Notes: generated by a model not told the origin, from the letters alone. A stretch of 64,000 bases of DNA from Thiobacillus denitrificans DSM 12475 (GCF_000376425.1 NZ_AQWL01000005.1:1-64000), one strand, 5' to 3'. Counted from the first letter of the stretch, positions 55,462 through 63,898 are shown. Made by a program: numbers and translations.

Positions 55462-56154
55462 CTACGCCGCGCGCACCGCAAACTTCTCGAACAGGCCGCT
55501 CAGTTCCCCGCCGACTTCTCGCAGGGGACGCTCGCGCGTGGCGCGCTGGCACAGATCTTCATTGCCGCAACCCTGGCTGCGAAACGCCTGGATTGCGTAG
55601 CGTCTGACGCCGCGCGCGGCCAGATCGCGGCCAAGATCGACAAGATCCTGATCGGGCAGCAAATCCGGATGCACGGTGGTGCGGATTTCATAATCGACGC
55701 CGGATGCGATCAGCTGCCGCAGGCCTTCGCGCGCACGCTCACCGCTGCCCTCGACACCTGTGGTGAGCATGTAATCGGCAAACGGTGCCTTTACATCCAT
55801 CCCCACCCAGTCGACCCAGGGCAACACCTCGGCCAAACGCTTGGCATACATGCCGCCGGTATGCAGGCCGATCCTGAAGCCGAGCGCCCGCACTTCGCGC
55901 ATCGCGTCGGCGAGGCCCACTTGCGAGGTCGGCTCGCCGCCGGAAAACACCACGCCGTCGAGCAGGCCCTGGCGGCGACGCAGAAAAGCCAGCACGTCTT
56001 CCCAGGGAATTTCGCTGTCGCCGCGAGCGGGGATCAGGCCAGGGTTATGGCAATAGCCGCAGCGCCAGGGGCAGCCCTGGCAAAACACCACCGCGGCCAG
56101 CATGCCTGGCCAGTCGGTGGTGGAAAGGGGCGTCAGACCGCCCACACGCAACAC
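55462..56154 (-). CDS. nrdG: Anaerobic RNR activating enzyme NrdG
   Basis: 230 residues. A radical-SAM enzyme that makes the glycyl radical on NrdD. Cluster motif CQGCPWRCGYCHNP (CX3CX2C) near residue 30, with the NrdG-type N-terminus LRVGGLTPLSTTDWPGMLAAVVF and the GGEP motif SGGEPTSQ. It is the last gene of the nrdD operon, 25 bases after the small glycyl-radical gene. Confidence 0.95.
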   Translation of the reverse strand: MLRVGGLTPLSTTDWPGMLAAVVFCQGCPWRCGYCHNPGLIPARGDSEIPWEDVLAFLRRRQGLLDGVVFSGGEPTSQVGLADAMREVRALGFRIGLHTGGMYAKRLAEVLPWVDWVGMDVKAPFADYMLTTGVEGSGERAREGLRQLIASGVDYEIRTTVHPDLLPDQDLVDLGRDLAARGVRRYAIQAFRSQGCGNEDLCQRATRERPLREVGGELSGLFEKFAVRAA

Positions 56155-56179
56155 GATTATGTCCGGCGAAGCAGGGGGG

Positions 56180-56365
56180 TCAGCCGAGTGCGCAGCGCCC
56201 TTCGACGAAGAACTGCCGCTCGCGGTGCTCGCTCTGCTTGCCCTTGTTGAAGCTGGTGGTCGGGCGGTGGTAGCCCATCACGCGTGTCCACACTTCGCAA
56301 CGGGTACGCTCCTCATCTTTCAAGGCAATGGTCTGGATCTCGGTAAAAACACTCATGTCAGTCAT
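56180..56365 (-). CDS. Stand-alone glycyl-radical C-terminal domain of anaerobic RNR
   Basis: 61 residues from ATG 56365 with AAGGAG six bases upstream. The sequence RTRCEVWTRVMGYHRPTTSFNKGKQSEHRERQFF matches the C-terminal glycyl-radical segment of class III NrdD, the radical Gly being in RVMGYHRP. In most bacteria this is the end of NrdD itself; here it is a separate gene. The large NrdD gene ends just 28 bases upstream without it. It is well conserved in form and has its own ribosome binding site, so this is not a frameshift artefact alone. Confidence 0.88.
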   Translation of the reverse strand: MTDMSVFTEIQTIALKDEERTRCEVWTRVMGYHRPTTSFNKGKQSEHRERQFFVEGRCALG

Positions 56366-56393
56366 ATCAATCTCCTTGGATCGGGGGTTGGGA

Positions 56394-58409
56394 TCAAGCT
56401 GCGACAGCGCGCTTGCGGGACAGGGCTTCTTCATCGCAGGTTGGGCAGAATTCGTGCTCACCGGCGATGTAGCCATGTTTGGGACAAATGGAAAAAGTCG
56501 GTGTGACCGTGATGTAGGGCAGACGGAAGCGCGTAAGCGAACGGCGCACCAGATTGCGGCAGGCATTGATCGAGGAAATGTTCTCCGACATATAGAGATG
56601 CAGGACGGTGCCGCCGGTGTACTTGCGCTGCAGGTCGTCCTGCCGTTCCAGTGCCTCGAAGGCATCGTCGGTGAAGCCCACCGGTAGTTGCGACGAGTTG
56701 GTGTAGTACGGCGCGTCCTCGGTCCCCGCCTGCAGGATGGCCGGATAACGCTTGCGGTCTTCCTTCGCGAAACGATAGGTGGTGCCTTCGGCCGGCGTCG
56801 CTTCCAGGTTATACATGTGATCGGTCTCTTCCTGGAAGGCGACGATGCGTCCACGGATGTGGTCGAGCAGGCGCACCGCGAAATCGTGTCCCCATTCGGT
56901 CGTGATGTCATGTTCGTCGGCGGTGAAATTGCGGATCATTTCGTTGACGCCGTTCACGCCTATGGTCGAAAAGTGATTGCGCAGCGTGCCGAGATAGCGC
57001 TTGGTATACGGAAACAAACCTTGATCCATCAGGCGCTGGATTTCCTTGCGCTTGATTTCCAGACCGTTGCGCGCCATGTCGAGCAACGCATCGAGACGGC
57101 GCAGCAACGCGGCCTCGTCGCCCGGATATTCGTAACCGAGGCGCGCGCAGTTGACCGTCACCACGCCGACCGAGCCGGTCTGCTCGGCCGAGCCGAACAG
57201 GCCGTTGCCGCGCTTCAGAAGTTCGCGCAGGTCGAGCTGCAGGCGACAGCACATCGAACGGATGTGGTTCGGCTTCATTTCGGAATTGATGAAGTTCTGG
57301 AAGTACGGCAGGCCATAGCGCGCGGTCATGGCGAACAGGCGGTCGGCGTTTTCAGACTCCCACGGAAAGTCCGGCGTCATGTTGTAGGTCGGAATCGGGA
57401 AGGTGAACACGCGGCCCTTGGCGTCGCCGGTGGTCATGACCTCGATGTAGGCGCGGTTGATCATGTCCATCTCGACTTGCAGTTCGCCGTAGGTGAAAGG
57501 CATTTCCTTGCCGCCGATCACCGGCACCTGTTCGCGCAGATCCTCTGGGCAGGTCCAGTCGAAGGTCAGATTGGTGAACGGCGTCTGGGTGCCCCAGCGC
57601 GACGGCACGTTGAGGTTGTAGATCAGTTCCTGGATGCACTGCCTGACCGCTTCGTAGCTCATGCCATCGTTGCGGATGAACGGCGCCATGTAGGTGTCGA
57701 ACGACGAGAACGCCTGCGCGCCGGCCCATTCGTTCTGCAGCGTGCCGAGGAAGTTGACGATCTGGCCGACCGCGGACGACATGTGCTTGGGCGGGCCCGC
57801 TTCGACCTTGCCCGGCACGCCGTTGAGGCCTTCGTGCAGCAGGGTGCGCAGCGACCAGCCGGCGCAGTAGCCTGCCAGCATATCGAGGTCGTGGATATGC
57901 AGCGAGCCGTCGCGATGCGCCTCGCCGAGCTCGGGCGGATAGACATGGTTGAGCCAGTAGTTGGCCACCACCTTGCCGGAGACGTTGAGAATCAGCCCGC
58001 CCAGCGAATAACCCTGGTTGGCGTTGGCGTTGACCCGCCAGTCCTGGCGCGACAGATACTCATTGATCGAGGCTTCCACGTCCACCACCGTCTTGCGGTC
58101 CTCGCGCAGCTTCTTGTGCGTTTCGCGATAGACGATGTAGGCACGCGCGGTAGCCAGGTGGTTGGCGGCGATCAGGCTCTGCTCGACCACATCCTGGATG
58201 CGCTCGATGCTCGGCGGGGCGCTGCGGAATTTGTGGATCAGCACCTTCACCACCTGGGCGGTGAGCAAGTCGGTTTCGGCTTCGCCGAATTCGCCGCTGG
58301 CCTGCCCGGCACGCAAAATGGCCGAACGTATTTTTGTGGCATCGAATATTGCCTGGCGCCCGTCGCGTTTGATGACTTCGCAGGGCAGAGCTGCTATCAC
58401 TGAATTCAT
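56394..58409 (-). CDS. nrdD: Anaerobic ribonucleoside-triphosphate reductase, large part
   Basis: 671 residues from ATG 58409, with AGGAGGTGAGGGG. Reduces ribonucleoside triphosphates in anaerobic growth. An N-terminal ATP-cone (ALPCEVIKRDGRQAIFDATKIRSAI, about 8-95) is followed by the catalytic domain (TPFTNLTFDWTCPE, FTFPIPTYNMTPDFPWE, MCCRLQLDLRELLKRGNGLFGSAEQTGSVGVVTVNCARLGY) and a C-terminal zinc site (TFSICPKHGYIAGEHEFCPTCDEE). The glycyl-radical segment is absent and is encoded by the next gene. Promoter sequences upstream carry NrdR-box-like sites. Confidence 0.95.
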   Translation of the reverse strand: MNSVIAALPCEVIKRDGRQAIFDATKIRSAILRAGQASGEFGEAETDLLTAQVVKVLIHKFRSAPPSIERIQDVVEQSLIAANHLATARAYIVYRETHKKLREDRKTVVDVEASINEYLSRQDWRVNANANQGYSLGGLILNVSGKVVANYWLNHVYPPELGEAHRDGSLHIHDLDMLAGYCAGWSLRTLLHEGLNGVPGKVEAGPPKHMSSAVGQIVNFLGTLQNEWAGAQAFSSFDTYMAPFIRNDGMSYEAVRQCIQELIYNLNVPSRWGTQTPFTNLTFDWTCPEDLREQVPVIGGKEMPFTYGELQVEMDMINRAYIEVMTTGDAKGRVFTFPIPTYNMTPDFPWESENADRLFAMTARYGLPYFQNFINSEMKPNHIRSMCCRLQLDLRELLKRGNGLFGSAEQTGSVGVVTVNCARLGYEYPGDEAALLRRLDALLDMARNGLEIKRKEIQRLMDQGLFPYTKRYLGTLRNHFSTIGVNGVNEMIRNFTADEHDITTEWGHDFAVRLLDHIRGRIVAFQEETDHMYNLEATPAEGTTYRFAKEDRKRYPAILQAGTEDAPYYTNSSQLPVGFTDDAFEALERQDDLQRKYTGGTVLHLYMSENISSINACRNLVRRSLTRFRLPYITVTPTFSICPKHGYIAGEHEFCPTCDEEALSRKRAVAA

Positions 58410-58423
58410 TCCCCTCACCTCCT

Positions 58424-58480
58424 GATCAACATTTTGTGTATTGCTGAAAGCAAACATACGACATATTGTGTTCAAGTCAA
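58424..58480 (-). promoter_or_regulatory. nrdD promoter with two NrdR-box-like sites
   Basis: Two 16-base sequences resemble the NrdR-box consensus (ACACWATATaTWGTGT, from the literature): 58424-58439 (12 of 16 matches) and 58456-58471 (13 of 16). They lie 32 bases apart, about three turns of helix, the arrangement reported for real boxes. A sigma70-like promoter on the minus strand, TTGACT (58480-58475) and TATGTT (58458-58453) with a 16-base spacer, overlaps the upstream box. Confidence 0.7.
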
Positions 58481-58551
58481 GAAGAAATTAAGGTTGGCAT
58501 ATCCTGATAAACTTAAACATACATTTTTTCATCAACTTATGGAGGCACCGC

Positions 58552-58992
58552 ATGGGCATGATTCTGGATTATCTGGGAGGCGACCACCGCGCCTGCGACG
58601 ATTTATTTGCGTCCGCCGAAGCTGCCGTGGCGCAGAAGAACTGGGACAACGCACGCAGCCTGTTCGACCGCTTTCAGGCGGCGATGGCGCACCATCTGCG
58701 GATGGAGGAAGATGTGCTGTTCCCCGCGTTCGAAACCCGTACCGGCAACACGATGGGCCCGACCTACGTCATGCGCACGGAGCACGAGCAGATCCGCGCC
58801 CTGCTGCAGGACATGGCGCGCGCGGTGCTGGAGGCCGACCACAACGCCTATCTCGGCCTGTCGGAAACGCTCAACATGCTGATGCAGCAGCACAACCTGA
58901 AGGAGGAAAACATGCTCTACCCGATGTCCGATCAGGTGCTTGCGGCCGATCGCGAGACGCTGATCCGCAGCATGGATGCGGTGGCGAGGTGA
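58552..58992 (+). CDS. Hemerythrin-domain protein
   Basis: 146 residues from ATG 58552 with GGAGG six bases upstream. Hemerythrin-like four-helix bundle; likely di-iron ligands in GGDHRACDDLF, AHHLRMEEDVLFPAFE, TEHEQIRALL and QQHNLKEENMLYPM. Such proteins bind O2 or NO or protect iron-sulfur clusters. It is divergent from nrdD and is followed by DUF2249 and an NnrS-like protein, which points to nitric-oxide or low-oxygen response. Confidence 0.94.
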   Translation: MGMILDYLGGDHRACDDLFASAEAAVAQKNWDNARSLFDRFQAAMAHHLRMEEDVLFPAFETRTGNTMGPTYVMRTEHEQIRALLQDMARAVLEADHNAYLGLSETLNMLMQQHNLKEENMLYPMSDQVLAADRETLIRSMDAVAR

Positions 58993-59007
58993 CCGCACGC
59001 ACCGTCG

Positions 59008-59259
59008 ATGGCCACGCCGGCTGACGAAATCCGGGTCGACGCCCGCTGGCTGGAACCGCCGGAACCGATGGAACAGGTGCTGCACGCGCTGGCCCTGCTG
59101 CAGCCCGGCCAGCACATCCGATTGCTGCTGCATCGCGAACCGTTTCCGCTCTATTCCATCCTGGACAGCCGCGGCTACCGCCACGACACTGCGCCGCAGA
59201 CGGATGGAAGCTACGTAATCCTGATCAGCCCGGCGCAAGACGAGCCACCCGCCGCATAG
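59008..59259 (+). CDS. DUF2249 protein A
   Basis: 83 residues (ADEIRVDARWLEPPEPMEQVLHALALLQPGQHIRLLLHREPFPLY). A small DUF2249 protein, of the TusA-like fold group, often linked to hemerythrins and nitric-oxide genes. It follows the hemerythrin gene by 15 bases and precedes an NnrS-like gene by 25 bases. No catalytic Cys is present. Confidence 0.9.
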   Translation: MATPADEIRVDARWLEPPEPMEQVLHALALLQPGQHIRLLLHREPFPLYSILDSRGYRHDTAPQTDGSYVILISPAQDEPPAA

Positions 59260-59284
59260 CGGCATAGGCGATACTCACCCAGCC

Positions 59285-60574
59285 ATGAGCATGCAGACCG
59301 GACTTTCCTTCGAACAGGCGCCGCCATTCGCGCAGCCGCTACGGTTCTTTCTCACCGCGCCCCTGTTCCTGCTGGCCGCCGCGGGCCTGATCATGCTGGC
59401 TCCCGCTGCGCTGGCCTCGCGCTGGACGCTGCCGGCGCTCGCGCTCACTCACGCGCTGACGCTGGGTTTCCTCGCCATGGCGATGCTGGGCGCGCTGCTG
59501 CAGATGCTGCCGGTGGTGGCAGGGGCCGCCTTGCCCGCGTCCCGCGGCGTGGCCCGCTTCACTCATTTTTTCCTTGCTGCCGGAACCGTGGTCCTGATGA
59601 CAGGCTTCCTCGGCGCAGACGCGCGAGCGCTCACCGCAGCAATGTTCCTGCTGGGTTGCGGTTTTGCGGTTTTTCTCGCCGCAACGGCAATCGGCCTGCG
59701 GCGCGCGGTTGCCAGCGCCACGGTGACCGGCATGCGGCTCGCCGTGATCAGCCTCGGTCTGACCCTACTCCTCGGCATGGCGCTCGCCAGCATGCGCACC
59801 GGCGGGTGGACGCCGGCCAAAGACGAAATATTCATCGCCGCGCATGTCGTCTTCGGTCTGCTCGGCTGGGTATTGCTATTGGTGATCGGCGTCGCCTACC
59901 AAGTCGTACCGATGTTCCAGATCACGCCACCCTACCCCCCCCGGCTCATGCGCTGGCTGGCCGGTACCATCCTTGCATTGCTGCTGCTGCATGCGATTGC
60001 CCCGCTGCTGCCCGCGGCAACGGAAATCACCCTAGTCGCCGAAAGCGGTCTTGCAGCAGGGGTTCTGGTCTTCGCGCTGGTCACCTTGCGCCTGCAGTCG
60101 CGGCGCCGCAGAAAGCTGCCCGACGTCACCCTGGATTTCTGGCGCGTCGGCATGGCCAGCCTGATCGCCAGCGCGGCCGTCTGGCTGCTGGCCCGGCTCT
60201 GGCCGGCCTGGGCAGGCAGCGATGCCTATCCGCTACTACTGGGCGTGCTGTTCATCGGCGGCTTCGCCGTGAGCGTGGTCTGCGGCATGCTCTACAAGAT
60301 CGTGCCTTTCCTCGCCTGGTTTCACCTGCAAGCCCAGTTGCAGGCACGCGCGGGCAGCATCCCCACCATGAAGGACATGATTGCGGAACGCGGAAAGCGC
60401 TGGCAATTTCGTCTCCACCTCGGCACCTGCATGCTGCTCATCGCCGTCCCGTTCTGGCCAAAGCTGCTGGCCGTCCCGGCAGGTACCGGACTGGCGCTCT
60501 CGGCGGTGCTGCTGGAATTCAACCTGCTGTCAGCCGTGCGGCGTTTTTCCCGCTACGGCGGGCGCTTCTCCTAG
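59285..60574 (+). CDS. NnrS-like multi-pass membrane protein
   Basis: 429 residues, about 12 hydrophobic helices. The segments HALTLGFLAMAMLGALLQMLPVVAG, AAHVVFGLLGWVLLLVIGVAYQVVPMF and VVCGMLYKIVPFLAWFHLQ carry His and Trp residues within helices, as in NnrS and haem-copper-related proteins of nitric-oxide metabolism. The last 45 bases overlap the convergent nsrR gene. Confidence 0.75.
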   Translation: MSMQTGLSFEQAPPFAQPLRFFLTAPLFLLAAAGLIMLAPAALASRWTLPALALTHALTLGFLAMAMLGALLQMLPVVAGAALPASRGVARFTHFFLAAGTVVLMTGFLGADARALTAAMFLLGCGFAVFLAATAIGLRRAVASATVTGMRLAVISLGLTLLLGMALASMRTGGWTPAKDEIFIAAHVVFGLLGWVLLLVIGVAYQVVPMFQITPPYPPRLMRWLAGTILALLLLHAIAPLLPAATEITLVAESGLAAGVLVFALVTLRLQSRRRRKLPDVTLDFWRVGMASLIASAAVWLLARLWPAWAGSDAYPLLLGVLFIGGFAVSVVCGMLYKIVPFLAWFHLQAQLQARAGSIPTMKDMIAERGKRWQFRLHLGTCMLLIAVPFWPKLLAVPAGTGLALSAVLLEFNLLSAVRRFSRYGGRFS

Positions 60575-61006
60575 TTTCGCGTTGGCGGCCCAGATGGGGA
60601 TGGCAAAGGCAGGCAACAAATCCGCCAGGGTGTAAGCGTCCAGGCTTGCCAGAAAGGCACGTCCCGCATCGAGCAGGACGGGTTTGAGCGCACAGCCGGG
60701 CAACAGGCGGCATGCCGTGTCGCCCGGCCGGAAGCACTCGGCCAGTTCGAACCCGCTTTCCATGTCGCGCACCACATCGCCAATCCGTATCTGCTCGGGG
60801 CGGCGCGCCAGACGGAAGCCGCCCCCCTTGCCACGCACCGTTTCGATGTAGCCCTTGACACCCAGCTGGTGTACCACGCGCGTCAGATGGTGGCGGGAAA
60901 TGCCGTGCTCGCTGGCGATCTCCGCTACCGTGACCCGGCCGTCGGGATGTGCGCCCAGATAAATCAGCACCCTCAGGGAAAAATCGGTAAAGCGGGTGAG
61001 TTGCAT
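60530..61006 (-). CDS. nsrR: Rrf2-family NO sensor NsrR
   Basis: 158 residues from ATG 61006 (MQLTRFTDFSLRVLIYLGAH). Rrf2 winged helix-turn-helix: VAEIASEHGISRHHLTRVVHQLGVKGYIETVRGKGGGFRLAR. The three iron-sulfur cysteines are in ECFRPGDTACRLLPGCALK, a spacing I associate with beta-proteobacterial NsrR. NsrR represses NO-detoxification genes until its cluster is nitrosylated. It is divergent from the second DUF2249 gene across an inverted-repeat promoter. Confidence 0.93.
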   Translation of the reverse strand: MQLTRFTDFSLRVLIYLGAHPDGRVTVAEIASEHGISRHHLTRVVHQLGVKGYIETVRGKGGGFRLARRPEQIRIGDVVRDMESGFELAECFRPGDTACRLLPGCALKPVLLDAGRAFLASLDAYTLADLLPAFAIPIWAANAKLGEAPAVAGKTPHG

Positions 61007-61030
61007 GGTGGCTAAATACGTCAAACAAAA

Positions 61031-61075
61031 ACATATTATAAGCGCAGAAAACACAATCCCGTGTTTATAATATGT
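61031..61075. promoter_or_regulatory. Divergent nsrR/DUF2249 promoter with 11-bp inverted repeat
   Basis: ACATATTATAA (61031-61041) and its perfect inverse TTATAATATGT (61065-61075) are separated by 23 bases. Each arm contains a TATAAT -10 box directed outward, one for nsrR (minus) and one for the DUF2249 operon (plus). This is likely the NsrR operator and autoregulation site. Confidence 0.7.
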
Positions 61076-61104
61076 ATTCCATTTACATCTATAGGACGAC
61101 AGCC

Positions 61105-61359
61105 ATGAGTGCCCATCTGCATCTTCGCCAGGATCAGGTCTATCCGTTCGATGCACGCGGAATCGCCAAGCGTTTCCGCCATGCCGCCATTTTCGGTGCG
61201 CTGGACGCGCTGAACTCGGGCGAGCGCATGCGCTTCGTCAACGATCATGACCCGCTTCCGCTGCTCGACCAGCTGCACGCCCGCTATGGCGATGCCGTTG
61301 CGATCCAGTACCTGCAGCGCAACCCGGGGGAAATCGTGATCGACTTCGTCCGCACCTGA
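61105..61359 (+). CDS. DUF2249 protein B
   Basis: 84 residues from ATG 61105 (MSAHLHLRQDQVYPFDARGIAKRFRHAAIFGALDALNSGERMRF). DUF2249 domain, similar in form to protein A at 59008 but divergent in sequence. It is the first gene of the plus-strand operon divergent from nsrR and is followed 11 bases later by a membrane protein. Confidence 0.9.
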   Translation: MSAHLHLRQDQVYPFDARGIAKRFRHAAIFGALDALNSGERMRFVNDHDPLPLLDQLHARYGDAVAIQYLQRNPGEIVIDFVRT

Positions 61360-61370
61360 ACGGCCCGGCA

Positions 61371-62513
61371 GTGTTGCCGGCGCTGGTGTTTCTTGCCCTG
61401 ACCGCGTTTGCCGCGGCCTTGCTGTGGTCGTCCCACGCCGGCCGCGCCGCCGCCCTGCACCTGATTCTGGCGGTAGGCGCCATGCCGCTGATCTTCGGCG
61501 CCATGAGCCATTTCATCCCGGTGCTCACCCGCACCCGCAGCGCACCCAGCGCACTGGCCATCCTCCCCGTTCTGGCGCTGGCCGGCGGTGCGCTGGTGGT
61601 AGCCGCGTTCGGGTTTCCCGGCATGCTCTGGGGGCAACCGGCAGGTGCGCTGCTGGCCGTGACCGCTGCCGGCGCGCTGTTCGTCTGGAGCCGCCGCCGG
61701 CGCGCCGGCATGCTGGGCCGCCCCCATCCCTGCCTGGACTGGTACGAAGCGGCGCTGGCCTGCCTCGCGGCGGCCCTGCTCGCGATTCTCGCCAGCGTGA
61801 TCTGGCCGCAGCAGGCGCCGGCCCTGCGCCGCCTCCACCTCCATCTCAACACGCTCGGCTTCGTCGGGCTGACCGCCATGGCCACCCTCGCCGTGCTGCT
61901 GCCGACCGTTACCGGCAGGCCCGACCCGCAAGTCGGACCACGGCTGCGCCGGGATCTGCCCTGGGCCGTCGCCGGCACGCTGCTGGTCGCCTTCGGCGCC
62001 GCATGGTACGGCCCGCTCGCCTGGATCGGCGGCGCGTTGTGGGCGATTCCGCCAATGCGGCTGGGGACCCGCTGGCTGCGGCTCCATCGCGCTGAAATCG
62101 TCGCGCTGCATGGCGCCGCGCCACTGCTCACCGCCGCACTGGCGGGGCTGCTCGGCAGCGCGATGCTCGGCGCCGTGAACGCCATCCCCGCTGCGGCCAC
62201 GTTTCATTCCGTCCAGCCGGCATGGGCCTTCGTCGCCGGATTCATCCTGCCCCTGGTATCAGGAGCGGCCAGCCAGTTATTGCCGGTATGGCTGCGTCCC
62301 GGCGTGCAGTTCGGCTGGCACGCCAGGCTACGCAATGATCTGGGGCGCTACGGCGGCGCCCGTGCCGTACTGTTCGTCATCGCCGGCAGCGCGGCCGGAA
62401 CCGGCCGGGAATGGGGCCTGCTTCTGGGCGCCGTTACGCTGATCCTGTTTCTGCTGCAGGCCAGCATTGCACTGGTGCAGGCCCTGATCATCCAGTCAAG
62501 GAGTCCATCATGA
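61371..62513 (+). CDS. Polytopic membrane protein in NsrR-linked operon
   Basis: 380 residues from GTG 61371, about 10-12 hydrophobic helices (LVFLALTAFAAALLWSS, LHLILAVGAMPLIFGAMSHFIPVLTRT, LHLNTLGFVGLTAMATLAVLLPTVTG, AAATFHSVQPAWAFVAGFILPLVSGAASQLLPVWL). Conserved His lie in SHFIPV, LHLHLNTLG and FHSVQPAW, suggesting haem or metal ligands as in NnrS. It overlaps the FmdE-like gene by four bases. Function inferred only from context. Confidence 0.82.
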   Translation: MLPALVFLALTAFAAALLWSSHAGRAAALHLILAVGAMPLIFGAMSHFIPVLTRTRSAPSALAILPVLALAGGALVVAAFGFPGMLWGQPAGALLAVTAAGALFVWSRRRRAGMLGRPHPCLDWYEAALACLAAALLAILASVIWPQQAPALRRLHLHLNTLGFVGLTAMATLAVLLPTVTGRPDPQVGPRLRRDLPWAVAGTLLVAFGAAWYGPLAWIGGALWAIPPMRLGTRWLRLHRAEIVALHGAAPLLTAALAGLLGSAMLGAVNAIPAAATFHSVQPAWAFVAGFILPLVSGAASQLLPVWLRPGVQFGWHARLRNDLGRYGGARAVLFVIAGSAAGTGREWGLLLGAVTLILFLLQASIALVQALIIQSRSPS

Positions 62514-63124
62514 GCTACCCCGCCTTTTTCGATGCCGTCGCCCGCATCACGCTGTACGACCCGCTGGCCGAATTCCTCGGCACCGCCGGCAATGGGCGGA
62601 TCGAATACGGCTACCTCGATGCGGTCAAGCTCGCCGGGCATTCCTGCCCCACGGTGGCGGGCGCCTACCTGATGACCCGGCAGGCGCTCGGCAGGCTCTA
62701 CCCGGACGGCCTTCCGGAGCGCGGCGGCATCCGCGTCGAATTCGGCGCGGCGCAGACCGACGGCGTCACCGGCGTCATCGCCGCCGTGGCCGGCCTGTTG
62801 ACCGGTGCGGCGGGCGAAGGCGGCTTCAAGGGTCTTGCTGGGCGGTATAGCCGCCGCAATCTGCTGGCCTTCGCGACCGGAAGTCCCGCCGAAATCCGTT
62901 TCAGCCGCCTCGACACCGGCGCGCACGTAGCTGTCGCCTACCATCCCGAAGTCGTCCCCGCGCCGCCGGAACTGCAGGCGCTGATGCCGAAAATGCTGGC
63001 GGGGGCGGCGAGCGACGTCGAGCGGACGGAATTCGGCCGGCTCTGGCAAATGCGGGTCAAGCGCATCCTGATCGACCACTGCGACGACCCGGCGCTGATC
63101 GCGTGCCGGGACGACCCGGCCTGA
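62510..63124 (+). CDS. FmdE-like protein
   Basis: 204 residues from ATG 62510, with AAGGAG six bases upstream. The segment LDAVKLAGHSCPTVAGAYLMTRQAL recalls the FmdE family (GHxCPG motif), whose other members are linked to molybdenum enzymes; here the Gly after CP is replaced by Thr. No signal peptide. It closes the DUF2249-B/membrane protein operon. Confidence 0.8.
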   Translation: MSYPAFFDAVARITLYDPLAEFLGTAGNGRIEYGYLDAVKLAGHSCPTVAGAYLMTRQALGRLYPDGLPERGGIRVEFGAAQTDGVTGVIAAVAGLLTGAAGEGGFKGLAGRYSRRNLLAFATGSPAEIRFSRLDTGAHVAVAYHPEVVPAPPELQALMPKMLAGAASDVERTEFGRLWQMRVKRILIDHCDDPALIACRDDPA

Positions 63125-63149
63125 CCTTGCCCGGACGGCCGGCACCGGG

Positions 63150-63761
63150 TTAACTCCCGGGTCTCGGCGCCCAGCCTTCGATCAGAGTGACGATGACGGC
63201 GTCGGCCTGTTCCGTCAGTTCGAAACGCTGGTCCGAGAGGACCCAGCGGAAAGCCAGCCCCTGCACTGCTGCGATCAGGATGCAGGCGTTCTGCTGGGGA
63301 ACGATGTCGGGGCGGATTTCTCCATGCGCCTGCGCGGCGCTGATCAGGCCGGCGATGAAGTTCAGAAAAAACGACACCAGTTCGTTCATGCGGTCGCGAA
63401 AAAGCGGGTCGCCGCTTTGCAGTTCTTCCGAGAACAGCAGGCGGGGGATGCCCGGCTGCCGCTGGATGAAATTCAGATGGGCGCGGATGACCACCTTCAG
63501 GCGTTCCAGCGGAGTCATCTGCGCCAGGCCGAGGCCGGCCATTTCCTGCTGCAGCCGTTCCTGAATGGTGTCCACCAGCGCAAGAAGGACGTGGCTCTTG
63601 TTGCCAAAGTGGAGGAACAGGGTGGGCTGCGCGATGCCGACCGCCTTGGAAAGCGAACGGGTGGTCAGCCTGGCCACTCCTTCATGGCGAATGATTTCCA
63701 TGGCCGCCTCGATGATGTCATGGCGGCGGACTTCTGCGGATTTCCTTTTTTTAACGGTCAC
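63150..63761 (-). CDS. TetR-family regulator
   Basis: About 203 residues from GTG 63761 (MTVKKRKSAEVRRHDIIEAAMEII). Helix-turn-helix segment HEGVARLTTRSLSKAVGIAQPTLFLHFGNKSHVLLALVD is the TetR signature. The ligand domain (MNELVSFFLNFIAGLISAAQAHGEIRPD) gives no ligand. The frame stays open upstream to 63863, but those residues look random. It is probably a regulator of the partial gene further right, on the same strand. Confidence 0.9.
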   Translation of the reverse strand: MTVKKRKSAEVRRHDIIEAAMEIIRHEGVARLTTRSLSKAVGIAQPTLFLHFGNKSHVLLALVDTIQERLQQEMAGLGLAQMTPLERLKVVIRAHLNFIQRQPGIPRLLFSEELQSGDPLFRDRMNELVSFFLNFIAGLISAAQAHGEIRPDIVPQQNACILIAAVQGLAFRWVLSDQRFELTEQADAVIVTLIEGWAPRPGS

Positions 63762-63898
63762 GGTGTTCAGGTGCCTGGCGCAATTGCAACATAGGGAATA
63801 TAAGTGCCTTATGGCTGTTGCGGAAATTTGTCGCGTCCAGGGGTAAGGGATCGGCAGCAGCACGCGCCGCTGCCGAAAGGTGCCGCATCAACGCGTTT

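Noticed and set aside
56688-58403. 571-codon open frame on the plus strand
   Set aside because: Antisense to nrdD; the true gene has clear domains, a ribosome binding site and a promoter.
58490-58551. FNR/ANR-type box upstream of the hemerythrin gene
   Set aside because: Only isolated ATCAA/TTGAT-like half-sites; no full TTGAT-N4-ATCAA palindrome.
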